IMG/VR virus record: IMGVR_UViG_3300044823_000503
Span: 1 to 60,047 of that record
Strand: one strand, 5' to 3'
Source of the DNA: a virus
DNA length: 60,047 bases
Shown: one piece after another, positions 15,358 to 23,554 of the stretch
How positions within the stretch are numbered: position 1 is the first letter of the stretch
Layout: each line of letters begins with the position of its first letter
Notes under the pieces: generated by a model
What the model was told of the DNA's origin: nothing
Database searches by the model: none
The model's input: only the letters and a program-made list of their open reading frames with translations
Made by a program: the position numbers and the translations under genes

Positions 15358-15795
15358 GTGAGCGCTGATCCCACCACCTCACTCGCGGTTGCGGACAGCC
15401 TGCTCGCCCAGGCGGCGGCGGCGTCCGACGAGGGCGACTGCATGGAGCTGCTCGCGGCCGCGAGCCAGGCGCTGGCCGACGCCGGCGCCGACCTCGAGGC
15501 GGCGGGCGACATCTCCCAGGCCGATCAGGCCCGGTCGCTCGCCAGTGAGCTCTCCCGCCTGGTGGCCGCTTCCACCCTCCCCGGCTGCCTGACCCTCCGT
15601 CAATTCCAGAGCCAGGTGGTCGCCGCCATCGCGACCGACGCCGCCCGCATCTCGCCATCGGCGGCGCAACTGGGCGTGCCCGGTGGTCCCGGATCCGGGC
15701 TGGCGGCCGCGCTCGGCCTGGGCGGCGGCGCGCTCGCCATCCTGCTGATCGGGGTCGCGTCCCGGCGGCAGCGGCAGGACCGCTCGAGGGGCTGA
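15358..15795 (+). CDS. Small protein with C-terminal TM; paralogue of 41366
   Basis: 145 aa from a GTG at 15358; the start is uncertain, since a 15-codon mini-frame from GTG 15321 overlaps it. Helical domain with two Cys (CMELLAAASQALADAGADLE ... CLTLRQFQSQ), then one TM near 115-135 (LAAALGLGGGALAILLIGV) and a basic end. Similar to 41366-41905 in CLTLRQFQSQ / MSLADFQSQ and in topology. Confidence 0.5.
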   Translation: MSADPTTSLAVADSLLAQAAAASDEGDCMELLAAASQALADAGADLEAAGDISQADQARSLASELSRLVAASTLPGCLTLRQFQSQVVAAIATDAARISPSAAQLGVPGGPGSGLAAALGLGGGALAILLIGVASRRQRQDRSRG

Positions 15796-15796
15796 G

Positions 15797-16867
15797 GTGT
15801 CGCTGGCCGGCCCCATCATCGCGCTCACCTCAGGCGGCACGGCCCCGATCCCCGCCCCCAAGGTCTCGACGCCCCCCTGCACCGCGCTGCTCCAGAATGT
15901 CTCGCCCTTCGCCCTCCAGGCGCAGGTGCAGGGCGGCACCATCTGGGTCGCCCCCTACGTCCAGCAGTCCGTCCCCTGGTCCAACGCGGTGGGGATCACG
16001 GTCACCGCTGAACCCATCATCACGAGCCCGGTTGGAGCTCCCGCGACCCTCCTGGTCACCTTCTACGACCAGGGCGAGGCCGTCCCCGCCAACGGGCCCA
16101 TCACCGGCTACACCTCGATCAGCGGCGCGACCATCAACGCGAGCATCGCCGGGCCCCTCACCGTGAGCTTCGCCCCCGGCACGACCGTCTCCATCGGCGG
16201 CTCGGTGGCGACCACCATCGACACCTCAGGCGGCCCCGTGCTGATGACGGGGACCGTCGCCATCAGCAGCGGGACGGTCAACGTCGGCACCATCGCCGGG
16301 GCCGTCTCCATCGCCGCCAATCAGGTGGTGGCGGTGCAGAACACCTCGGGCGGGACGGTCCAGGTCGGGGGCACGGTGGCGATCAGCTCCGGCACGGTGA
16401 ATGTGGGCACCATCTCGGGCTCGGTCACCATCGCGAGCGGCAGCGTGAGCGTCTCCGGCACCGTGGCCATCTCCTCGGGGACCATCAACATCGGCACCAT
16501 CTCGGGAGCGGTGTCGCTGACCAGCGGCACCACCATCATCACCGAGACCGGCTCGCTCACCGACATCACTCCATCCGGCAGCTATTCGGTTTCGTACGGC
16601 ACCTCGGGCGGGACGGGCAACTGGTACCAGGTTCTTGCCGCCAACGGCAACCGTAGAGGGCTGCTCATCTTCGCCAACTGGAGCAACGCGGTACAGGTGG
16701 GGGTGGGCCTGGGGACGACCGGCTATTTCAGCATCGTCTTGAACCCCGGCGACTACTGGGAGATGCCCGCCCCCATCTGGACTGGCATCATCTTTCTCTT
16801 CTGGTACGGCGGAACCCTCTCTGGCGGCTTCGTCAACAGCTACTACATTCTCACCGAGATAACCTGA
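15797..16867 (+). CDS. Repetitive beta-helical fibre protein
   Basis: 356 aa, GTG one base after the previous stop. Residues 150-250 consist of about five repeats of the type GTVAISSGTVNVGTI, expected to form a triple beta-helix shaft. The N-terminus (SPFALQAQVQGGTIWV) is a globular base and the C-terminus (GTSGGTGNWYQVLAANGNRR) is a globular tip of about 90 residues. Fits a trimeric fibre. Confidence 0.65.
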   Translation: MSLAGPIIALTSGGTAPIPAPKVSTPPCTALLQNVSPFALQAQVQGGTIWVAPYVQQSVPWSNAVGITVTAEPIITSPVGAPATLLVTFYDQGEAVPANGPITGYTSISGATINASIAGPLTVSFAPGTTVSIGGSVATTIDTSGGPVLMTGTVAISSGTVNVGTIAGAVSIAANQVVAVQNTSGGTVQVGGTVAISSGTVNVGTISGSVTIASGSVSVSGTVAISSGTINIGTISGAVSLTSGTTIITETGSLTDITPSGSYSVSYGTSGGTGNWYQVLAANGNRRGLLIFANWSNAVQVGVGLGTTGYFSIVLNPGDYWEMPAPIWTGIIFLFWYGGTLSGGFVNSYYILTEIT

Positions 16868-17155
16868 ATGTCGATGACACCGTTCGGCCCAGGGCACACC
16901 TGGATGTTGGCATCGCAGGAGGCACTGCCACGCGGTGGCGCGCGTCTGGTCGCGGCATGGTCGAGTTGCGCTCGCTGCGCTGGGGGGTGGGCACCGTCAG
17001 AGCCAGCCCATTGCGCCGCAACGGCGGAGTGGCTGACGGAGCATCCAGGCGACGACGGGGCCTGTCACTGCCGCCAGCACAGCGGCGTGGACGCGGCGAG
17101 GGTCACCGTCATCGGTACCTTCGCGCCTCCGTCCGCGCAGGGAGGTGGGAGATGA
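16868..17155 (+). CDS. Cys/His-rich small protein
   Basis: 95 aa, ATG immediately after the previous stop. CARCAGG, AHC, then TAEWLTEHPGDDGACHC and H form a probable zinc site. The block AHC-(x)n-TAEWL-x2-HPGDDGACHC-x2-H is repeated in 18768-19283. Unknown function, sandwiched between fibre genes. Confidence 0.45.
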   Translation: MSMTPFGPGHTWMLASQEALPRGGARLVAAWSSCARCAGGWAPSEPAHCAATAEWLTEHPGDDGACHCRQHSGVDAARVTVIGTFAPPSAQGGGR

Positions 17156-18771
17156 CCCAGGTCATGGTCTCCGTCACCCCGGGAATGAACTGGCTGGGCC
17201 CGTGGTCCGCCACCACCGCGTACGCGCCGACCAACGTCGTGAGCTTCGCCGGCAGTTCCTATCTCTGCATCGCCGCCAACACCAACCAGCAACCCCCCAA
17301 CGCGACATATTGGAACCTCGTGGCGGCGTCGGGTGCAGGGGGAACGCCGGCGACCTCAGTCACTGGCCCGGACGCCTTCGGCGCTTCCCCCGTCGTGGGC
17401 GTGGGGACCGCCTTCGCCCGCCAGGATCACGATCACGGCCTGCCGTCTGCACCCGCCGACCTCCCCCTCGCCGGCGGCACCATGAGCGGGGCCATTGCCA
17501 TGGGGGCGCACAAGATCACCGGGATGGCCAACGGGGCGGCGGCGCAGGACGCGGCCACCTTCGGCCAGCTGCCGAGCGTCCCCGGCCCAGCCGCCTCCGT
17601 GACCGGCCCGGACGCCTTCGGGGCCTCCACGGTGGTCGGGATCTCTGCAGCCTACGCCCGCCAGGATCACGACCATGGCCTGCCCGCCTCGCCATTCAAC
17701 TGGCTGGGGGCCTGGTACAGCGGCACTGCGTACGTGGCGGGCGACGCCGTCGGCAGCGGTGGCTCCTCGTACATCTGCATCCTCGGCAACACCAACGAGG
17801 TGCCTCCGAACGCCACCTATTGGAACCTCCTGGCCCAGGAGGGGACCGCGGGAGTGCCGGCGACCTCGGTCACTGGCCCGGACGCCTTCGGCGCCTCAGC
17901 GGTCGTGGGCGTGGGGACCGACTTCGCCCGCCAGGATCACGGCCACGGGCTGCCCGCAGCGCCCGCGGACATTCCACTCTCCACCGTCACCGCTGCGGGC
18001 GATCTGATCCAGGGGACAGGTTCGGGGGCGGTGGCCCGGCTTGCGCTGGGCACCCTCCACTACATGCTCGCCGCCGGGGCTACCGCTGTGGGCTGGGTGG
18101 CCTCGGCGGTCTCGACCCTCACGACGGCTGGCGACCTCCTCTATGCGAGCGCGGCGAACACCCTGGCGCGGCTGGGAATCGGCGTGACGGGGCAGGTGCT
18201 GACCGTGGTATCGGGAGCCCCAGCCTGGTCCGGCGGCACAGTGAACGGCGGCCCTCCGAGCGGCTCCGGCGCCTATGCGGGCGAGCAGATTCAGGACACC
18301 AAGTACGGCGTGGTCTGGTGGTGGGACGGGAGTGCCTGGCACGCCAACGGACCAGGGCTTATCAAGGCCGAGATGTACCGCAATGCTGCCTGGACGCCAG
18401 CGAACAGCGGCATCGCCATTCCTTATGACACCCCGTTCAGCGACCCCCTGAGCCTTATTACGATCGCCAGTCACTACTTCAAGTGCCCCATCGCTGGGGA
18501 TTATCGAGTGGCTGCCGATGTCTCCCAGTCAACCGCAGGCGCAGCCACGTACATTCAGTTGTTGTGTAGCGGTTCTTCAGTGTCAGGCAGCAGGGTTTTT
18601 GCAGGGAGCACAAGCGGGGTGGTGGGTGACTACGGCGGGACAGCGGGGACGGTGCGAGTCTCGTGCGCCGCTGGTGATGAGTTGACGATCCTCTTCTACT
18701 GGAGCAACGCCTACGCCATGCAGGTGGGTGCTGAATGGGCCTGGGCACAATTCGAGTTCGTGTCCTCATGA
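17152..18771 (+). CDS. Receptor-binding fibre with CBM-like modules and C1q-like tip
   Basis: 539 aa, ATG in an ATGA overlap. Two modules of chitin/carbohydrate-binding type (WSATTAYAPTNVVSFAGSSY and the matching WYSGTAYVAGDAVGSGGSSY, each followed by PPNATYWNL). Three copies of GPDAFGAS ... ARQDH(D/G)HGLP, where HxH may bind metal. A C1q/TNF-like C-terminus of about 135 residues. No transmembrane segment. Best read as a trimeric host-recognition fibre. Confidence 0.75.
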   Translation: MTQVMVSVTPGMNWLGPWSATTAYAPTNVVSFAGSSYLCIAANTNQQPPNATYWNLVAASGAGGTPATSVTGPDAFGASPVVGVGTAFARQDHDHGLPSAPADLPLAGGTMSGAIAMGAHKITGMANGAAAQDAATFGQLPSVPGPAASVTGPDAFGASTVVGISAAYARQDHDHGLPASPFNWLGAWYSGTAYVAGDAVGSGGSSYICILGNTNEVPPNATYWNLLAQEGTAGVPATSVTGPDAFGASAVVGVGTDFARQDHGHGLPAAPADIPLSTVTAAGDLIQGTGSGAVARLALGTLHYMLAAGATAVGWVASAVSTLTTAGDLLYASAANTLARLGIGVTGQVLTVVSGAPAWSGGTVNGGPPSGSGAYAGEQIQDTKYGVVWWWDGSAWHANGPGLIKAEMYRNAAWTPANSGIAIPYDTPFSDPLSLITIASHYFKCPIAGDYRVAADVSQSTAGAATYIQLLCSGSSVSGSRVFAGSTSGVVGDYGGTAGTVRVSCAAGDELTILFYWSNAYAMQVGAEWAWAQFEFVSS

Positions 18772-19283
18772 GCGCGATATACGGCATCCCCGGCCATGTC
18801 TGGGAGTTGGACGCAGCCAAGCTCACGGCGGCGATGGTGCGGTCCACGCCACCAGCCGCATCCGATGGCGTGCGGCGCCCGACGGTTCCTTCCGGCGCCG
18901 CCTACATCGACATGGAGGCTGCCGATCCGTGGTTGGGATGCAGGCGGTGCGGCGCCCCGTATCCGGGCAGGGCCGGGGTGATGCCGGCGCACTGCCCGCC
19001 GACCGCTGAATGGTTAGCCCGGCATCCCGGCGACGATGGCGCCTGCCACTGTGCAGAGCATGATCCACCGGCGCCGCCGCCCAGCATGTCTGAGGCGACG
19101 TCGATCCACACCGCGGGCTGGCTCGCCGAACTCGGTGACCTCTACCAACTGCAGGATCACGACGCCCCCACAGTGGTGCAAGAGGCGGTAGCGGGCCGCA
19201 TCGCAGAGATCGTGGCGCTGCTCGCGTCCAGCCCGGGCCAGGGCAACTTGCCGGCGCCATCCGCTGATGCCCCTCTGGGATAG
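18768..19283 (+). CDS. Cys/His-rich protein with shared HPGDDGACHC block
   Basis: 171 aa, ATGA overlap with the fibre gene. CRRCGAP then AHC, TAEWLARHPGDDGACHC and EH match the block in 16868-17155. The C-terminal third is helical (VVQEAVAGRIAEIVALL). Possibly a fibre chaperone or accessory given its position; this is a guess. Confidence 0.5.
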   Translation: MSAIYGIPGHVWELDAAKLTAAMVRSTPPAASDGVRRPTVPSGAAYIDMEAADPWLGCRRCGAPYPGRAGVMPAHCPPTAEWLARHPGDDGACHCAEHDPPAPPPSMSEATSIHTAGWLAELGDLYQLQDHDAPTVVQEAVAGRIAEIVALLASSPGQGNLPAPSADAPLG

Positions 19284-19288
19284 CCCCG

Positions 19289-19837
19289 ATGTCGCCGCTC
19301 TGGCACGCGAACAGGCCCAACGTCAGAGGCAACGCGGGACCGCCGGCTGGGGCCACCACGGGATATCTGGTGCCAGTCGGGGATACGGGATTCATGGTGT
19401 GGGCGGCGGCGGTGGGGTTTCTCATCCCTGCGGGTCTGAGCGGACCCACCATGACCATCTCCGGCGTCGGGTTGTATTTGCGCGGGGCGGTCGGAGCGAC
19501 CGCATCTGGCTGCCTGTGGTCCAACACCCATACCCTCATGGCCTCCGGTCCCGCCGTCGCCCTTCCCGCCTCCATCGGCTGGGTGTGGTTGCCCGTCGCG
19601 TGGAGGGGAGCGCAGAGTCTCGCTCCGGCGTACACGGGGTGCTGGATCGTCGGCTCCTTCTCCATCCAGAACTACGGCGTCCCGGGGCCAGCCTATATCG
19701 AGGCCACCGCGAGCGCCACACCAGGCAACCTTCCCGGTACCTTCCCCGCTGCCGTCGACAACTTCCCCGACTACTACATCTGGAAGTACCCGATTCAGAT
19801 GCGCCAGCGCGCCCTCGGCAAGGCGACCCACCCGTGA
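19289..19837 (+). CDS. Beta-rich virion-type protein
   Basis: 182 aa. Strand-rich with aromatic/Gly turns (GYLVPVGDTGFMVWAAAVGF, GWVWLPVAWRG, AYTGCWIVGSFSIQNYG). No TM of clear length despite hydrophobic strands. Last of the fibre block. Family not recognised. Confidence 0.45.
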   Translation: MSPLWHANRPNVRGNAGPPAGATTGYLVPVGDTGFMVWAAAVGFLIPAGLSGPTMTISGVGLYLRGAVGATASGCLWSNTHTLMASGPAVALPASIGWVWLPVAWRGAQSLAPAYTGCWIVGSFSIQNYGVPGPAYIEATASATPGNLPGTFPAAVDNFPDYYIWKYPIQMRQRALGKATHP

Positions 19838-19844
19838 AGGGCGT

Positions 19845-20135
19845 ATGATCCGCTCCGTGCCAAAGACGCGCGGAGCGCCCCCAGGGCCATCGGCGGGCAG
19901 TCACCCAGTCCCCGCCCCTGCCGCGTCGGCAGCGCCGGGCGTCACCATCCCGCCCCGCCTCGCCCAGCAGATCGGGCGTGAGCATCTCCAGCACCTCAAT
20001 GAGCGGGGTGACCTCGAGGCGCAGATTGAGCAGCTCCAGATGAGGCTGATGATCTCGGAGCGTCGGTGTGCCGACCTGGAGGCGCAACTCGCGCCGCCCG
20101 AGAGCACTGAGTCGCCGCCGGAGGAGCCCAGATGA
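19845..20135 (+). CDS. Short coiled-coil protein
   Basis: 96 aa from ATG 19845. A GTG at 19857 stands 7 bp after TATGAT (19844-19849), so the leaderless start may be 12 bp further in. Disordered Pro/Ala-rich head, then a coiled coil (LNERGDLEAQIEQLQMRLMI) and an acidic tail. ATGA overlap with 20132. Confidence 0.5.
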   Translation: MIRSVPKTRGAPPGPSAGSHPVPAPAASAAPGVTIPPRLAQQIGREHLQHLNERGDLEAQIEQLQMRLMISERRCADLEAQLAPPESTESPPEEPR

Positions 20136-20500
20136 GATGGGCCTTCGGTGCCAGCACGAAGGCGGGGGAGACCATCGACCAGACCCTCCGCACCACCTGG
20201 GCCAACCTCAAGACGACGCACTGCCTCAGCCCTTCGGCACTCACCGAGAGCCATGTGACCGAGGCCATCCAGGGGGCGCTCGCCCTCATCGGCACAGGTC
20301 TCTTCGGCACCCGGCACTCGGTGGGGGTGGGGGGCACGACGGTCGAACCCGGGGATCCGGTGAGCGTGCCGCCGGAGTTGCACCAGATCATGGTCTCGGT
20401 GGCCCAGCTTCCCGATCTGCCTGCCGCATCTGCTGTGTCGGTGGCGGCACCCCCGACCCCAGCGCCGATAACCGCACCGCCAGCCGCTCCCGCCGGGTGA
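20132..20500 (+). CDS. Hypothetical protein
   Basis: 122 aa. An amphipathic N-terminal half (ETIDQTLRTTWANLKTTHC, VTEAIQGALALIGTGLFG) and a Pro/Ala tail. Coupled to the coiled-coil gene. No family recognised. Confidence 0.45.
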   Translation: MRWAFGASTKAGETIDQTLRTTWANLKTTHCLSPSALTESHVTEAIQGALALIGTGLFGTRHSVGVGGTTVEPGDPVSVPPELHQIMVSVAQLPDLPAASAVSVAAPPTPAPITAPPAAPAG

Positions 20501-20527
20501 AGGTAGTCGCCGGGCCGCCCGGCCGGG

Positions 20528-20533
20528 TACGAT
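20528..20533 (+). promoter_or_regulatory. -10 element (TACGAT) of gene 20542
   Basis: TACGAT ends 8 bp before the ATG at 20542. It has leaderless geometry without the GATCTCCC box. Confidence 0.4.
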
Positions 20534-20541
20534 AGCCGCCG

Positions 20542-20742
20542 ATGAAGCCCCGGTGTGAGGCGTGCCAGGCCCCCGACCCCGTCGCCCTGCGCCAGCTCCT
20601 GGAGCTCGGCCTGCAGGAGAAGCCCGACCCCGAGGGCTCCGCGTTCAAGGCCCCCGACCTCTGTCCCCGCCACCGTCGCGCCCTGGCCGCCTTCGCCGCC
20701 CGGCTGGGCGAGGATGGCCGGCTGCTGTCGGGCACCGCGTGA
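20542..20742 (+). CDS. Zinc-binding microprotein
   Basis: 66 aa. CEAC near the N-terminus and CPRH about 38 residues later could ligate zinc; the middle is helical (VALRQLLELGLQEKPDP). Coupled by a GTGA overlap to the SCP2-domain gene. Confidence 0.5.
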   Translation: MKPRCEACQAPDPVALRQLLELGLQEKPDPEGSAFKAPDLCPRHRRALAAFAARLGEDGRLLSGTA

Positions 20743-21071
20743 GCCCCCTCACCCTCCCCGAGATCGTCAGCCGGCTGGACGCCCGGCTCGGCCGCGCCCC
20801 GCGCGCCAAGGCGCAGCGGCTCGCCTCCCTCCATTTCCACCTCACCGGGCCCGGCGGCGGTGACCTCTACGTGGCCGTCGGCAATGGCCTGGCCATGGCC
20901 AGTCAGAAGAAGGGCCCCCTCCCCGTCGACTGCACCATCCAGTTGACCATAGCGGACGCTGAGGACCTCCTCGAGGGGCGGCTGGACGCCGTCAAGGGGT
21001 ACTTCAGCGGCAAGATCAAGATCACGGGAAGCAGGGACCAGGCGATGCGCCTGGGTGATCTCCTGCGCTGA
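20739..21071 (+). CDS. SCP2 sterol-carrier-like domain protein
   Basis: 110 aa from GTG 20739 (GTGA overlap). The order of elements matches the SCP2 family: LHFHLTGPGGGDLYVAVGNG, the acidic/Leu segment IQLTIADAEDLLEGRLDAVK and FSGKIKITGSRDQAMRLGDL, the last being the typical SGK[IL]K[IV]xG box. SCP2 folds bind lipids or acyl chains in a hydrophobic tunnel. In a virus with many membrane proteins a lipid-handling role is attractive but unproven. Confidence 0.7.
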   Translation: MSPLTLPEIVSRLDARLGRAPRAKAQRLASLHFHLTGPGGGDLYVAVGNGLAMASQKKGPLPVDCTIQLTIADAEDLLEGRLDAVKGYFSGKIKITGSRDQAMRLGDLLR

Positions 21072-21152
21072 TCCCGTGAGCTCCGCGCCGTGCTGGCCCG
21101 CACAGCGTCACGGAGCGCACTCCGCTTACCGCCTTCGCCCACTCTGGTGCGA

Positions 21153-21707
21153 TCAGAGGATGCCAGGTGCCGAGACGACCATCCCCGTAACCCCCGGGCA
21201 GGCCGTCCCACAGGCGCAGCCGCCGATCCCGTTGAGGCAGAAGACGCACGAGCCGCCGACGATCCCCGGGCCCACGCCACCACCCGGGCAGCACTGCGCT
21301 TGGCACCCGGTGATCTCAGGCGGCGTCCAGGTGGTGGAGGTGCAGCCCGGCTGGCCCGCGAAGTGGATCGAGCCGGGGGGGCAGCAGCCCCAGAGGTTGA
21401 GACCCGGCCCCATGTCGCTGTACGGGCCGCTGTAGTCGCCGCAGTCGCCCGTGCCGGTGCACTCGCAGGGGCAGGGGTACGGCTCGTCGGCGGCGAGCGC
21501 GCAGACCGGCCCCATCTGCTCATACGTTTGCCCGGGAACATTGACTCCGGTGCCGACCTGTTCCCCGGTGTAGACCTGGCCCTCGGGGCAGCAGCCGCCC
21601 GGGGGCGGAGAGGGCGGCGCGGCACCTCCGCTGATCGCCGCCGCGGTCACCAGGACGGCCACTAGCGCCCCCCCTCCGATGAGGGCGCCCTTCTCCACGC
21701 GATCCAT
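21153..21707 (-). CDS. Cys-rich membrane-anchored protein, SxPGIL tail
   Basis: 184 aa from ATG 21707, chosen because TAGCGT stands 7 bp upstream; GTG 21716 is possible. One N-terminal TM (ALIGGGALVAVLVTAAAI), then an extracytoplasmic-type region with about 20 Cys (CCPEGQVYTGEQ, CPCECTGTGDCG) likely disulphide-bonded. It ends VVSAPGIL, the tail shared by five membrane proteins. Convergent with the SCP2 gene. Confidence 0.6.
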   Translation of the reverse strand: MDRVEKGALIGGGALVAVLVTAAAISGGAAPPSPPPGGCCPEGQVYTGEQVGTGVNVPGQTYEQMGPVCALAADEPYPCPCECTGTGDCGDYSGPYSDMGPGLNLWGCCPPGSIHFAGQPGCTSTTWTPPEITGCQAQCCPGGGVGPGIVGGSCVFCLNGIGGCACGTACPGVTGMVVSAPGIL

Positions 21708-21714
21708 GTTCCGC

Positions 21715-21748
21715 ACGCTACCAGCCGCCCCATAGCGGCAGGGAGATC
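21715..21748 (-). promoter_or_regulatory. Late-type promoter: GATCTCCC-20-TAGCGT
   Basis: On the minus strand GATCTCCC (21741-21748), 20-bp spacer, TAGCGT (21715-21720), 7 bp to the ATG at 21707. The pentad repeat array begins just upstream. Confidence 0.7.
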
Positions 21749-21770
21749 GGAGGACGGGTTGGGCCGGTTC

Positions 21771-22114
21771 GTCGGAGAGGGCAGGACCGGATCGTCAGCA
21801 TGGAGAGACATGGTGCGTCGGCATGGGTATGGCATGGACTGTCGGGCCGGGCGGGGGTTGGAACGGAGCGTCGGGTGTGGAGAGGAAGGGGAGGGATCGT
21901 CGGGGCGGGACGGCTTGGATCGTCGGGATGGGTGGGGGTGGTGCGTCGGGATGGTTCGGCAGGGACTGGCGTGGACCGTCGGCTGGGTGTGGACAGGTTC
22001 GTCGGGTAGGGGCGGGTTGAGACGGTTTGTCGGATGTGGTATGGCATGGATCGTCGGATGGGGTCGGATGGGGCAGGTCGGGTGCGTCGGGTGCGGCGTG
22101 GGCTGGAGCGTCAG
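21771..22114. repeat. Pentad repeat array, left copy (14 GTC anchors)
   Basis: Fourteen GTC trinucleotides start at 21771, 21794, 21817, 21841, 21870, 21899, 21922, 21945, 21978, 22001, 22029, 22053, 22086 and 22110. Intervals are 23-24, 28-29 or 33. Between anchors the sequence runs in pentads of form NNNGG with the N bases variable, for example GTCGG CTGGG TGTGG. The last GTC overlaps the stop codon of the RAMP gene. Not a CRISPR array, as no conserved repeat block exists. Confidence 0.85.
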
Positions 22115-22761
22115 ACCGGCCCGAAGCTGTCGATGGTGAAGGTGCCCGACCCCTGCGAGCGGTCACTGCCGATGCCGTTGAACCTCATGTACTCCAGCAT
22201 CGCCTCCAGCTGCTCCTGCGACCCCACCTTGCTGACGCCGTCGTCCAAAACCCGGATGGTGAACGTGAGCGGCACGTTGTCGGCGTACTCGAAGCGCTTG
22301 ATCGAGGTCCGAGGCCCCTGCATGGTCATCACCGTGAGCGGCCTGTCGTCCACCTGGACCGGAACGGTGATCGCGACCACCTTCTCCAGCACGAAGATCC
22401 GCTCCGCCACCTTGGACCGGAACGCCTTGACCCCGAGCGCATCCTTCAGGATGTTGGCCGCCTCTTTGAGCGCCCCCTTGAGGCAGCGCCCCTCGTACCC
22501 GGGGGTGCCGTCCGGGAGGCGGTAGAAGACCACCCCGTGGATCTCCTCGGCGCTCAGTTGGGCGGCCGTGGCGGCGTGCTCCTCGCGGGCCGACGACGGC
22601 GTGAGCGGCACGTCGGCGAGCTCCGCCGGCATCTCGGCCGGCACCTTCATGCGGGCCGCTCGCGCCTCCAGCCAGCTGTCCAGCATCTTCTCCTTGGCGG
22701 GCACGCCGGCGACCAGGCGGTCGACGGTGATGCTGAGCGAGTAGTCGATCCAGGTGAACAT
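22111..22761 (-). CDS. Orphan RAMP-superfamily (Cas7-like) protein
   Basis: 216 aa with a strong ribosome site (AAGGAGG) before ATG 22761. Middle: GYEGRCLKGALKEAANIL, like the thumb/[S]LKGALR segment of RAMP proteins. C-terminus: FNGIGSDRSQGSGTFTI, the Gly-rich loop (GIGxDRSxGxG) of the RRM-fold RAMP superfamily. There are no other cas genes. Known relatives bind RNA; some phages carry single Cas7-like proteins of unknown use. Its stop codon sits inside the pentad repeat array, which makes an RNA or DNA partner in that array a testable idea. Confidence 0.6.
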   Translation of the reverse strand: MFTWIDYSLSITVDRLVAGVPAKEKMLDSWLEARAARMKVPAEMPAELADVPLTPSSAREEHAATAAQLSAEEIHGVVFYRLPDGTPGYEGRCLKGALKEAANILKDALGVKAFRSKVAERIFVLEKVVAITVPVQVDDRPLTVMTMQGPRTSIKRFEYADNVPLTFTIRVLDDGVSKVGSQEQLEAMLEYMRFNGIGSDRSQGSGTFTIDSFGPV

Positions 22762-22799
22762 GGTTTCCCTCCTTGGGAGATTGAGGATCTGGGCCGGGG

Positions 22800-23153
22800 T
22801 CAGTCCCCCGGCGCCTCCGAAAAGTCAGGGGACAGGCTCGCCGTCCAGAGCCCGAGATCCTCCACATGGCAGCTAAACCCGCTGCTCTGCAGGGGGCCGG
22901 GTGACACCAGCCTCACCACGGGCTCTCCAGGAACGACCAACCTCCCAAAGCTGCCTTCGCTCCAGGAATCTGGCGCGGCGAGCGATGCGACGATGACCCG
23001 CAGGCCGACCACGGCGCCGGGCAGCAGCCCCAGGCTGCGCATGTCTGCACACCGCTGACAGCCATCCTCTGGGCTCGGCTCTGGGCCGCCGTATGATCTC
23101 TGGCCGCACTCGGTGCAGTGGGTTGTCCATTGGCGACCGACCTCAAGAGACAT
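22800..23153 (-). CDS. Zinc-ribbon protein upstream of RAMP gene
   Basis: 117 aa. CTECGQRSYGG and CQRC about 20 residues later form a zinc ribbon; the rest is strand-rich (FGRLVVPGEPVVRLVSPG). It overlaps the 3' part of 22913-23554 by 241 bp in another frame and ends 38 bp before the RAMP start, so the three form one leftward operon. Confidence 0.55.
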   Translation of the reverse strand: MSLEVGRQWTTHCTECGQRSYGGPEPSPEDGCQRCADMRSLGLLPGAVVGLRVIVASLAAPDSWSEGSFGRLVVPGEPVVRLVSPGPLQSSGFSCHVEDLGLWTASLSPDFSEAPGD

Positions 23154-23554
23154 GACCTCTGCATCCTCCCTATATCACGGTTCCCCGACTCCTCAGCCTG
23201 AGGGACGTTGTCGTCCGGATGCGCCTCCTGGATCGCCTGCAGGCCAGCCGCGAGGCCGCCCTGGTACGCCCGCTCCCACGATTCCTGGGCGGCGCGCCGC
23301 GCACCGCTCTCAGTCGCCAGCATGGCCTCCACCGTGAGAGTTGGCGGCACGATACCGAAGAGGAGGGCGAGCACCTCATGGCCGGCCTGGTCGAACGCCC
23401 TCAGGTACGGCCTCAACTCCTCGGGGCAACGGTCGAATGTATCGAGGAACAACCCGCCCGTTTGGACGTGCAGCACGCTCCCTACGGTGTCCAGGAATTT
23501 GTGCCGGCTGGCCTCGAAGCTCTGGATCACCAGCATACGGTCGTGGTCGGTCAT
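22913..23554 (-). CDS. Hypothetical protein with doubtful C-terminus
   Basis: 213 aa as read. Residues 1-130 look genuine (MLVIQSFEASRHKFLDTVG, FDQAGHEVLALLFGIVPP, ESWERAYQGGLAAGLQ). From about 135 the sequence overlaps the zinc-ribbon gene and looks like non-coding translation. A frameshift or an unusually long overlap are both possible. Function unknown. Confidence 0.5.
   Translation of the reverse strand: MTDHDRMLVIQSFEASRHKFLDTVGSVLHVQTGGLFLDTFDRCPEELRPYLRAFDQAGHEVLALLFGIVPPTLTVEAMLATESGARRAAQESWERAYQGGLAAGLQAIQEAHPDDNVPQAEESGNRDIGRMQRSCLLRSVANGQPTAPSAARDHTAAQSRAQRMAVSGVQTCAAWGCCPAPWSACGSSSHRSPRQIPGAKAALGGWSFLESPW

Noticed and set aside
21771-22114. CRISPR array
   Set aside because: Spacing is too short and variable (23-33) and there is no conserved repeat block, only GTC and the NNNGG rhythm.
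21759-22139. Long + strand reading frames over the left array
   Set aside because: They arise from the GG-rich rhythm; composition is Gly/Trp/Arg junk and several frames are open at once.
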